From M55B112 sp964539395 (GTDB lineage: Bacteria; Bacteroidota; Bacteroidia; Bacteroidales; GCA-2748055): a DNA stretch of 64,000 bases. Within the stretch, counting starts at the first letter, position 1, and each line of letters begins with the position of its first letter. The stretch lies in assembly GCA_964539395.1 (NCBI GenBank), contig CAZIIU010000013.1, positions 14,701 to 78,700 of the forward strand. Reading direction: 5' to 3'. The translations under genes were made by a program, and so were the position numbers. Under the pieces are notes generated by a model. The model ran no database searches and had not been told where the DNA came from. It worked only from the letters and a program-made list of their open reading frames with translations. This document shows, piece after piece, positions 1 through 8,253 of the stretch.

Positions 1-2901
1 CACCCCGGCGATTGCCGGATAAAACCTGCCCTCGGAAGGCACAACACCCGGTCCGCTAAACAGACCGCCTGTTGGTGTCGCCTGCAGGACATAAGAACCC
101 CCACCCTCCGCAGCAAATACTTTTCTGATCGTTGGTGAAAACTTTGGTTCCGGAAGCGGATTAACGGTAACATCAACACTTACTGTATAAAAACCTGTCA
201 ATCCAAGCGCATCCTGAACGCTATGAAGGAGGTAAGTCCTGTCAGCTGAGGGCGACACCCTAACTGTCAGCTCATTACTAACACCTGAATAGATGCCGTA
301 TTCAGAACCATCTTCATACAACGTCACTTCATAAGGGGCCATTCCCCCGGAGATTACAATGAACAATTCCACCGTATCTTCTTCACACATAACTCCGCCT
401 CCAAAAATATCAGCCTGGGGCGTTGTAGTAACTATAGCAACATCTTTACTGGAGATAATCCCGGAATATTCAGCTTGGTTTCCGGCAGGATCCATTAAAA
501 CAAGAGTAATATCCAGGTTTCCTGCATCAACTTCCCTGTCACCCGCTCCGACTTCATATCTTAATTCATATAAGTTTCCGCCAGTCGGAACAAGCATAAC
601 CCTTCCTGAGCCGGTCCCGATTTCATTCACAGTGGTCCGGTCTGAAAGCTGGAGCCCTGATTCACCGGTTGTAACTGTATATACTATAACATCTCCCGGT
701 ATAGCTATACCACCTGAAGTCTCTTCAACAGAGGTAATTAACGGAGAATTGGCATCGATAACGGGATGAACCCCTGAGTAGCTCGTAACGGGTACACTGC
801 TGTTCCCAACTCCATCAAGTAGAACAATATTTAGTGCCATTGGTAATGGGGGAACTACATCCGGATTTCCCTCTGTTATCTTATAAGTCAATTGGTAAAT
901 TCCACTTCCTGCATTATAAACCGATATTGCCGGGTCGGAAAGTGAAACGGTATTGACTGTGCTGTTCGTATGATCGAAGGTAAGATCTGCTTCGGGTGAC
1001 TGGATGGTTACAACCAGCGACTCCCCGACTTTATAAATACCGTTGTTGATACTTACAAGGTTAAGAGTGGGTCGTTCTGTATCCAGCAGATCGGATGACT
1101 GACTGATCGAACCGCTATATTGCAAACCGATATGAGAACCGTTCTGAAGTTGCAGACTCGTGTATGGTATATCTTCACCCGCATCATACTGGGGATTGCT
1201 TCCCTCTGACCCAATATCGAACTTAACCCGGTAAGTTGTTTGATTCACCCTCTCAAGCCCGTATACTGAACGCCCGGCAATCGTGCCTCCAATAAGTGTA
1301 AACGTCTGTCCCCGGTCATCATTTACACTGAGCGTGGCTGTTACCGTCTCCCCAATTCCCATCCCCACATCGGGTATTGTAACTGAATTGATTACCGGAT
1401 CGATAATAGCAATCACCTCTACCCCGGGAGGTGTACTCGTAAGCGGTGCACTGCCAGACAACTCCGCGGCTTCCACAGACATCCTGAAACGCTTATTCTC
1501 CGTAAGTGTGTTTTCATGATAGAGTGTAATATTGAGTTCATCAGCACTGAAGTAACTAATATCACCATTACTGGCAATATTGAGTACTGCTTCATCAAAA
1601 GGATCCCAGGTGAAACTGAAATTGTTCCTGTCAAAAGTGGTGTTGAACCATGTCTCTTCAATAAGCTTTACATTCAGTATTGCTCCGCTTAAAACTGAAG
1701 AGTTGATCGGACTCACTGGAACCGTTTCAATAACCATTGAAGGTTCGATCCGGCTGATTGAAGCAAAATTACCTGTTAAAACACTGCTGCTACTGTTTGT
1801 CATTGCCGATGCAGGAACAGTGTACGAAACCTCTGCATTGGCAGTAATATCAAATCCGGGCAAAGCCGGAACAGTGATTGTTACAATATTTCCGGAGACA
1901 TCTGTATTTGTGGCGCCCCTGTCGGAACCAAGAATTGCATCCTCCAACTCAGACGGATCCTGTGACGCTGAAAATGTGAGACCCCTGACCAGGTCTCTGT
2001 TGATATTGTGGTCTGTGCCCAACTCTGAAACCCAACTGTCTTCATTCAGAGTAAGTGATATCTGGTAACTATTTGTCCGTATCTCACCCTCTCCAACACC
2101 ATCAAATGTGGCAAATCCGGTAATTGTTACTGGTTCAGGCATGATTGTTTTAACTTCCGGGGCCGTGTAAGTGCCTAATGACGTATGCTGCAGATCAGCT
2201 GCCACAACAGTCACTTCAACTATTTCAGTTGACGTGATATCAAACCCGGGTGTACCGGGTATTGTAACAGTAACTACCGTTGCACTGGTCCTTGAAATGG
2301 TAAGGTTTGGGGTGATTTGTGTATCCCAGTTACCACCGGAAACGATCCTGTCGCGAAAATCAGTAGGTAATGTTGTCTCCCATTGATCCCCGGTAAGGAC
2401 AATCTCAAAGTTAATCGAACCTGAACGGATTGATGCCTCCGTATATGATTCATTGTCAATTGAAATGGAAGGATCCTCGTTGCTAATACTGATATCGGGT
2501 ACTGCAGTAATATCCAGACCCCCCGATTTTAATGAGGCTGAGGGGACATAAAAAGTAATGGTTTCATCTGCATCTATATAATATGCCTCAAATACCGGTA
2601 TACTAATTCTTGCTACTGTGTCACTTTCCTCAAGGGTAACATTAGATGCATCAAGTGAGGCGACAAGGTCAACCCAGGCCGCACTCCCTCCGCTCATTCC
2701 AGCAAGAAAAGCAGCTGCATCCGTATCTGAACTTCCAACCTCCGAAAGCAACGTGTCGCCGGTAAGCGTAATAACAATTTCATTGCTACCGGCCCTGATA
2801 TCTGATTCGCTGGAAAAGGTATAGGTAAGTGTTGCAGACTGACTAAAAACAAACGGGGCAGACAGTGTCATTAAAAAGATAGGAAGAATCCTGGTTCTCA
2901 T
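1..2901 (-). CDS. Very large secreted repeat protein, C-terminus outside window
   Basis: An uninterrupted reading frame runs from ATG at 2901 to the left edge, so at least 967 residues are present and the C-terminus is missing. The N-terminus (MRTRILPIFLMTLSAPFVFSQ) is a signal peptide. Four related extracellular repeats follow. Each begins with a motif like IRAGSNEIVITLTGD; these start near residues 35, 158, 274 and about 403, a period of roughly 120-130 residues, and the first three units close with PGFDIT-like strands. After about residue 500 come Ig-like segments, and the last visible stretch (TPTGGLFSGPGV) resembles modules of gliding/T9SS-associated surface proteins. It follows the lipoprotein gene by 20 nt, so it is probably the last or near-last gene of the same transcript. 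Role as adhesin or surface-layer component is inference; a T9SS C-terminal signal would be expected beyond the edge. Confidence 0.8.
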   Translation of the reverse strand, partial: MRTRILPIFLMTLSAPFVFSQSATLTYTFSSESDIRAGSNEIVITLTGDTLLSEVGSSDTDAAAFLAGMSGGSAAWVDLVASLDASNVTLEESDTVARISIPVFEAYYIDADETITFYVPSASLKSGGLDITAVPDISISNEDPSISIDNESYTEASIRSGSINFEIVLTGDQWETTLPTDFRDRIVSGGNWDTQITPNLTISRTSATVVTVTIPGTPGFDITSTEIVEVTVVAADLQHTSLGTYTAPEVKTIMPEPVTITGFATFDGVGEGEIRTNSYQISLTLNEDSWVSELGTDHNINRDLVRGLTFSASQDPSELEDAILGSDRGATNTDVSGNIVTITVPALPGFDITANAEVSYTVPASAMTNSSSSVLTGNFASISRIEPSMVIETVPVSPINSSVLSGAILNVKLIEETWFNTTFDRNNFSFTWDPFDEAVLNIASNGDISYFSADELNITLYHENTLTENKRFRMSVEAAELSGSAPLTSTPPGVEVIAIIDPVINSVTIPDVGMGIGETVTATLSVNDDRGQTFTLIGGTIAGRSVYGLERVNQTTYRVKFDIGSEGSNPQYDAGEDIPYTSLQLQNGSHIGLQYSGSISQSSDLLDTERPTLNLVSINNGIYKVGESLVVTIQSPEADLTFDHTNSTVNTVSLSDPAISVYNAGSGIYQLTYKITEGNPDVVPPLPMALNIVLLDGVGNSSVPVTSYSGVHPVIDANSPLITSVEETSGGIAIPGDVIVYTVTTGESGLQLSDRTTVNEIGTGSGRVMLVPTGGNLYELRYEVGAGDREVDAGNLDITLVLMDPAGNQAEYSGIISSKDVAIVTTTPQADIFGGGVMCEEDTVELFIVISGGMAPYEVTLYEDGSEYGIYSGVSNELTVRVSPSADRTYLLHSVQDALGLTGFYTVSVDVTVNPLPEPKFSPTIRKVFAAEGGGSYVLQATPTGGLFSGPGVVPSEGRFYPAIAGV

Positions 2902-2921
2902 GTGTTAAGTTTTACTGTTTG

Positions 2922-4109
2922 TTAAAGACCACCGCGGGCATCTGTCTTAATCAATGTGATCAGCGTATTCCCTCCCTGTGAACTCGAACCTGTAATAATC
3001 AAACCTCCATCTGCCGAAGTGTCAATAGACCTGCCTGTCTGGTTTCCTGAACCGCCAAATAATACCGGTTGCTCAATCTTTTTTCCTTCACCGTCAAGCA
3101 GCACCAGGCAAATATTCATATTTTCATTTTCCTCACGTGTTCCTACAATCGCAATCTCTCCCCCGGAATTGATCGTACAGTCTTCACCTGTTAAGTCTGC
3201 TCCCGGCTCTGAAATGGTTGCAAGCTTACTGACATTACGGATCTGGTTCTGAGTAAGTGAAAAAGTATATACCTGAATCTCATTCAGGCCTGTAACTGTA
3301 TTTTCCGTATAACCCATTGCAAGGTAGCCATCGTTGTATCTGACAATCGCACGGGCTATTTCATCATCGTTGGTCCCCATTACCTTCGTATCAATCAATC
3401 CGCATTCTTCATTTATATACATGAGAAACAGATCCGTTCCATCCAGTGCACCTTCGTCATAAGTAGATGCACAGAGATAACCCGATTCTGTTTCGATGAG
3501 ATAATTAGCCTCATCATCGTCATCCCTGGCAGACCCGTTCAACTCATGCAAAAACACCCCGTCTTCATCCAACATAACTATCCAAAGATTTTCATCCTCA
3601 TCGGTTGTTTTTTTCCCAGCCAACACAAAACCCCCGCTTTTTCTCTCAACAACATGAAAAAGATCATCATCCTCATCTCCACCGAGCCTCCGGCTCCACA
3701 TTTCGTTCCCGGCAGCATCAGTGCGCACAACAAATATGTCTGTCTGAAATTCACCGTCTGATGTGGTGTCTGCAAGATTACCCCCAAGAAGAAATCCATC
3801 CTCAAGAACAAGCAGGGCGTTTCCTGCAGTACGATATTGATTTCCAAAATAATACGGAGACCCCTCCACCTGATTTCCTGCTTCATCGGTTATTATCAGT
3901 ACCATCTTTGCAACGGAATCGGGGACAATCGTTCCCGTTATTGCATAGCCGCCCGAGGGAAGTGCTTTAACATCCCTCCCTGCATCATTCAGAAAGCTTC
4001 CGTAGAACTTGACAAAAGAGCGTTTTTGTATCTCCGAAAGGTCATCAGTACATGTAACTAACAGGGCCGAAAAAAGCAGCAAAAGCAGATATATTAATCT
4101 GAATTTCAT
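2922..4109 (-). CDS. Lipoprotein with beta-propeller-like repeats
   Basis: A 395-residue protein beginning with a lipoprotein signal peptide; the putative lipidated cysteine is Cys20 in LLVTC, with Thr rather than Gly/Ala before it. The rest is a repeated unit of about 50 residues: a GGY/GGF-[AV]-hG-T strand, a stretch such as MVLIITDEAGN or IFVVRTDAAGN, then a DD/EAN-rich turn (DGFLLGGNLAD, GGFVLAGKKT, DGYLAMGYTE, GGLIITGSSS). This is the pattern of the bacterial propeller-like repeats common in Bacteroidota surface proteins. It starts 1 nt after the upstream barrel gene ends and is followed after 20 nt by the giant secreted protein, so all three are probably co-transcribed. Likely anchored at the outer membrane; ligand unknown. 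Confidence 0.8.
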   Translation of the reverse strand: MKFRLIYLLLLLFSALLVTCTDDLSEIQKRSFVKFYGSFLNDAGRDVKALPSGGYAITGTIVPDSVAKMVLIITDEAGNQVEGSPYYFGNQYRTAGNALLVLEDGFLLGGNLADTTSDGEFQTDIFVVRTDAAGNEMWSRRLGGDEDDDLFHVVERKSGGFVLAGKKTTDEDENLWIVMLDEDGVFLHELNGSARDDDDEANYLIETESGYLCASTYDEGALDGTDLFLMYINEECGLIDTKVMGTNDDEIARAIVRYNDGYLAMGYTENTVTGLNEIQVYTFSLTQNQIRNVSKLATISEPGADLTGEDCTINSGGEIAIVGTREENENMNICLVLLDGEGKKIEQPVLFGGSGNQTGRSIDTSADGGLIITGSSSQGGNTLITLIKTDARGGL

Positions 4110-4110
4110 T

Positions 4111-5181
4111 TTAGTGATCTATCTTTTTTGGATTATATACCGGAAGCATGAAACCAACAGAAAAACCCAGGCTGTTCATAGTAAAATTATCACTCACATA
4201 AAGGATATCCCATGGAAGCTTTCCTTCAAATCTGCCACTTGTCTTTACCTGGTTTTGCAGGTTCAGGCAATACCTGGCATCCAGAAAAAACTCCCCCGGT
4301 CCGAGTTTATATTTTAACCCAACACCTGCATAAGTCAGAAGGGAAAATGTCTTTCTGGCAGGCAATATGTCTTCATTTACAACACTTACCGGGTTATATC
4401 TAAATGTGCCGGTGGTTGAATAGTCACGTGTTCCATCGGCTGTAGCAGCGATTAATATGCACGGACTGACACCAATTGAAATAAAAGGTTTGAAATCTCC
4501 CTCTGCAAATGCATAGCTCAACCCAACAGGCAGTGCCATTCTGTTTTGTGTCTCGTTGTACCCGATAATTGAAAAGTCTGTTATATCCCCTGTAAAAGCT
4601 CCAGGATCTGATTCATTTTCCAGGGTATATTCATACCTGCTGGACATAGATAAGAACTCACCGGAAAGATAAAGCCCGGGGCCGATCCTCTTATCCAGAC
4701 GAAAAGAAACATTGATGCCGACTCCTCCGGGTACATAACTACCCGGATGATTCACAAAGTCATGCGTTCCCATCCGGCCAGTGTTATGAACAACCGGAAA
4801 TGAAAAATTAATACCAAAACTTCCCCCTATCAATAATACGGGCCTCGTATCATAAGTTTCCATCAGCTTCAAAAACTCCAGGGGATCTGTTGCAACCGGC
4901 TCATACGATGGAAATTCATTTAAGAATCTGAGCATGGTGGCATCCGCCTCTTCATAGTTGTCATCAAAGAGGTATGAGAGAATGACCAGTTTATAGGCCT
5001 GGATTTTCTCTTCCGCCCTTAAACCGCTCTCGATACATCCGGCCAGTTTCTCCGGGACCGACTCGATCAATCCGGCATTAAACATCTCCTGAGCCTCCTC
5101 AAGAATGAAGGAACATCCGTCCTGGGATGAAACATTACCGCTGAGAGCAATCAGAAGCAGCAAAGGTAAAAATCTCTTCAT
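4111..5181 (-). CDS. Outer-membrane beta-barrel protein with helical N-terminal region
   Basis: 356 residues with a signal peptide (MKRFLPLLLLIALSGNVSSQ). Residues about 22-110 are helical and TPR-like (LEEAQEMFNAGLIESVPEKL, IQAYKLVILSYLFDDNYEEAD). From about residue 115 there are alternating amphipathic strands rich in Gly, Tyr and Phe (LLIGGSFGINFSFPV, GINVSFRLDKRIGPGLYLSGEF, YAGVGLKYKLGPGEFFLDARY) ending in SLGFSVGFML, as in PorT/OMP_b-brl_2 barrels of Bacteroidota. The ATG overlaps the stop of the upstream nSTAND-WD40 gene by 4 nt (ATGA), implying translational coupling. The TPR-like part would sit in the periplasm and could receive partner proteins. Function in the cluster is unknown. 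Confidence 0.82.
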   Translation of the reverse strand: MKRFLPLLLLIALSGNVSSQDGCSFILEEAQEMFNAGLIESVPEKLAGCIESGLRAEEKIQAYKLVILSYLFDDNYEEADATMLRFLNEFPSYEPVATDPLEFLKLMETYDTRPVLLIGGSFGINFSFPVVHNTGRMGTHDFVNHPGSYVPGGVGINVSFRLDKRIGPGLYLSGEFLSMSSRYEYTLENESDPGAFTGDITDFSIIGYNETQNRMALPVGLSYAFAEGDFKPFISIGVSPCILIAATADGTRDYSTTGTFRYNPVSVVNEDILPARKTFSLLTYAGVGLKYKLGPGEFFLDARYCLNLQNQVKTSGRFEGKLPWDILYVSDNFTMNSLGFSVGFMLPVYNPKKIDH

Positions 5182-8100
5182 CGTTTGATTGTTTCAGTAA
5201 CTAATATCGGACATGTTTCCGCATAATCTATATCATCGCCTATATAGAGGTCCCATTCTTCCCTTGTAAAATTCCTGTGTATCATTCCACAAAATCCATC
5301 AGCGAGTTGTCCTGCTGTCACCGGTCTGGATTTCAAATTATTGCTGCCGCTTACAAGGTATTTTTCATCCGGGCTGAATACAACAGTAAAGACAAAGCCA
5401 CGGTTATCTTCCATTACAATCGGGGAAAGGTTCAGGTTCTTCATATCCCACATGAGGACCTTTCCGTCATAACTGCTGGAAGCAAGGTAATTGCTGTTCG
5501 GACTGAACCTAACAGTCTCAATACGGGCTGAACTACCCCTTAGGCTATGTGTCTGAGTCCAGCTTTTCGTTTCAAACAACCGAACGATTCCTCGTTGGTC
5601 GCCTGCAGCCAGATACTTTCCGTCAAAGCTGAAATCGAGCGAAATCACAGGATTCTGAACAAAGCCGGATATCGTATCTCGCATTTCAGGCTGTGTAGCC
5701 TGAATTAATACAATCATACCTGATCTGTTAGTCGCTGCGAGGATCTGTCCTCCCGGGGATAGCGCGATATCATCGAAACGTATTTCTGAATGAGCAATTT
5801 GCCTGCTGGTCCCCGTCTCAATATTCCATTTCAGGATTTGCCTGTCGGAGCCTAATGAATAGAACTCTCTGGAGTCTTCGGTGAAAAGAATATCACTTAC
5901 CCTTCCTTCATGACCGGTAAACAGAATAACGTCATTTTCCGGACCCGACAAATCATGGATGTGAATTCCGGCAGTCAGTGTTCCTACTGCAAGGTATCGT
6001 CCATTCGGACTTATAGAGAGTGCCTCAATGATCATCTCCTTTTCCGATACAACTACTGGCTCCACACCGGGTTCATTCATCGAAAAAGAGAGGATCCTGC
6101 CATCACTGCCGGCGCTAATAAACTGGTTTGTCCCTGGTTTAAAAACCACAGATTTTACTGACTGAATATGGCCACCGAATACATTGTGCTGGTCGCCCAG
6201 CAATACCTTTCGGGCATCATAAAGACCCGAATAAACATCGGCCTCATGCATTTCACCTCCATACTCCATATTGTAAAGGTAGGCCTGAAAGGCCAGCAGT
6301 GCTTTCAGGTCGGGGTCATCATTTTTGTCGATCTGCAATGATTTTACAGCCATTGATTTTGCTATGGAAAGCATCCTGCGCTTGTAAGCCTCCTCACTGG
6401 CCTTAACAGCACGAAGTCGCTGCAGCTCCGCAGTATCGGCATTTGCCTGTGCAAGCGCTTCTGCAGCCTTCGCAGCCCTGGCACTCTCATCGGCAAGTCG
6501 CTGCCTGCTTTGTGCCAGTTCAGTTGCCCGTTCCGCCTCAAGCCTTCGCTGTTCTGCAAGGCTAGAGGCTATCACGGCGCGTTCCCGCTCGACATTTGCA
6601 GAATCCCTTGCTATAATTGCAGCTTCTTCCTGTTTTTTAGCCTCTTCTTCGTTTTGAAGAGCAAGCTCCCGTTGCTCCTCTGCCTCAATCCTCCTTGCTT
6701 CTGCCTGACTTTGAAGATCACGTGTCCAAAGAAAAAGTCCCATGGCAATGACGGCGATTCCCCCCAGCACCAGGCTGAATATCCTGGTTACTTTCAACCT
6801 CCGACGCTGCAAACGTATCTTGTTCTCCTCTTCTTTCCTGAATTCTGAAGCACTTGTATCCAGAAAAACCATCGATCTTTCAAAAGCCGGATGGTACTGG
6901 ACCGCCCAGGTAAGCGTGGGTTGTTGCATTTCACGCCAGTTAAGTGCCAACTGCAAGTCGGGGGGCCTCCATAAACCCGCTGTACCCGCCTGATAAAGCG
7001 CCGCTGCCTCTGAAAGTCTCCTGTACATCTGAACAGAAGAGGCCTCCTCATCCACCCAAAACCTCAGCCTGTCCCAGATACGCATCAGGGATTCGTGAGA
7101 TATATCAATCACACTCCCATCATTCAGCTCAACCGGCGCATAAGGTGTAAGAAAGGTTCTGCTGCCACTGCGGAAGACATCAGCAATCCTGATGATCTCC
7201 CCTGGAGTACACCTTGAAATTTCAGCAATTCTCTTAACCCCTGCAGGTCGTCTCACTCCCCGGTTATCGCCGCCCTTCTCTGTAATGGTTTTAAAAAGGC
7301 GCTCACAGATCATACGTTGGTTTTCATCCAACTCTTCGTAAGCCTCGTTGGCGTGATCCGACAAAGCCTTCTCCATCCTTCCGATGGCCTCATAATCACC
7401 TTTTGAAATTGCCTTTTGAGGATCATTCTGTAACATCCAGTAATCCCAGGTGCGCATGAGTGAGTGTTGCAAAACAGGAAGCTGATCCGTATTATCACCG
7501 ATTTCATCAAGTAATTGCTCAACAAGTTCTGAATCGATATTGGCACCGCCCACCTTCACAGGTCCTTCTATAGCCCTCCGGAAGTCATCCCTGGTCATCT
7601 GGGGAATCAAATAATTACTTTGGTTAATAAGGGTTGTAAGATCCTGGTATACGGAACATTCTCCTATAAAATCAGATCGCATGGTAAGCACAACACTAAT
7701 CACATCCGGCCCGTTTGTACATGCATCGTGGATCAATTCAACAAACCTGTTGACATCCCCATGCTCAGTAGTTATTGTCCTTGAACTTCCGTAACGAAAT
7801 ATCTCTTCGAACTGATCAATAATAAGTAATAACTTTTGACCAGCAGGAAGAATTTCCCTAATCCATTCTTGAATAGAGAGTTTACCTGACAATAATCGCT
7901 CATGAATGTCTTCAGTGTCGCTTTTTTCGGACAATAGTGATATTGCACCTGCCAGGTTTCTGACCGGATTTATACCCGGTCTGGCCGAAACAGGTATCCA
8001 GTCATTCTCACTATCCGTCCTTAGAGCAGGAATAACCCCACAATAGATCAAAGAGGATTTCCCACTTCCCGAAGCTCCAATGACTGCAACGAAATGGTTT

Positions 8101-8234
8101 GCCTTCAATGAACTCAGAACTGATATACTCTGTCCCTCCCTGCCAAAAAAGAGATGTGATTCATCCTGCCGAAAAGGTCGAAGACCTGGAAATGGATTGA
8201 AAACTGCATCGGAATGGCCGGGTTTATTGCTCAT
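5178..8234 (-). CDS. nSTAND1 NTPase - transmembrane - coiled coil - WD40 protein
   Basis: 1018 residues. The N-terminal motif FNPFPGLRPFRQDE is the hallmark entry of nSTAND1 NTPases, followed by Walker A GASGSGKS at residues 53-60, Walker B LLLIIDQFEE at 135-144 and a downstream RSDF. A winged-helix-like region follows. A single hydrophobic segment (about residues 479-500, IFSLVLGGIAVIAMGLFLW) is followed by a long Glu/Ala/Arg coiled coil to about 625, then WD40-type repeats to near the C-terminus (for example LSISPNGRYLAVGT, VRFSPNSNYLASSSYDGKVLMWD). STAND proteins are signal-dependent NTPase switches and WD40 propellers are common sensor or scaffold modules. The single membrane span should place NTPase and propeller on opposite sides of the inner membrane. 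It begins 19 nt after the phosphatase gene. No effector domain such as a nuclease or caspase is visible. Confidence 0.88.
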   Translation of the reverse strand: MSNKPGHSDAVFNPFPGLRPFRQDESHLFFGREGQSISVLSSLKANHFVAVIGASGSGKSSLIYCGVIPALRTDSENDWIPVSARPGINPVRNLAGAISLLSEKSDTEDIHERLLSGKLSIQEWIREILPAGQKLLLIIDQFEEIFRYGSSRTITTEHGDVNRFVELIHDACTNGPDVISVVLTMRSDFIGECSVYQDLTTLINQSNYLIPQMTRDDFRRAIEGPVKVGGANIDSELVEQLLDEIGDNTDQLPVLQHSLMRTWDYWMLQNDPQKAISKGDYEAIGRMEKALSDHANEAYEELDENQRMICERLFKTITEKGGDNRGVRRPAGVKRIAEISRCTPGEIIRIADVFRSGSRTFLTPYAPVELNDGSVIDISHESLMRIWDRLRFWVDEEASSVQMYRRLSEAAALYQAGTAGLWRPPDLQLALNWREMQQPTLTWAVQYHPAFERSMVFLDTSASEFRKEEENKIRLQRRRLKVTRIFSLVLGGIAVIAMGLFLWTRDLQSQAEARRIEAEEQRELALQNEEEAKKQEEAAIIARDSANVERERAVIASSLAEQRRLEAERATELAQSRQRLADESARAAKAAEALAQANADTAELQRLRAVKASEEAYKRRMLSIAKSMAVKSLQIDKNDDPDLKALLAFQAYLYNMEYGGEMHEADVYSGLYDARKVLLGDQHNVFGGHIQSVKSVVFKPGTNQFISAGSDGRILSFSMNEPGVEPVVVSEKEMIIEALSISPNGRYLAVGTLTAGIHIHDLSGPENDVILFTGHEGRVSDILFTEDSREFYSLGSDRQILKWNIETGTSRQIAHSEIRFDDIALSPGGQILAATNRSGMIVLIQATQPEMRDTISGFVQNPVISLDFSFDGKYLAAGDQRGIVRLFETKSWTQTHSLRGSSARIETVRFSPNSNYLASSSYDGKVLMWDMKNLNLSPIVMEDNRGFVFTVVFSPDEKYLVSGSNNLKSRPVTAGQLADGFCGMIHRNFTREEWDLYIGDDIDYAETCPILVTETIKR

Positions 8235-8253
8235 AGAATCATGTTTTTAATAT

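Noticed and set aside
5178..8234. nSTAND1-WD40 gene as an anti-phage defence system
   Set aside because: STAND proteins are common in defence, but no effector domain, integrase or other defence gene is near; the neighbours are envelope and signalling proteins.
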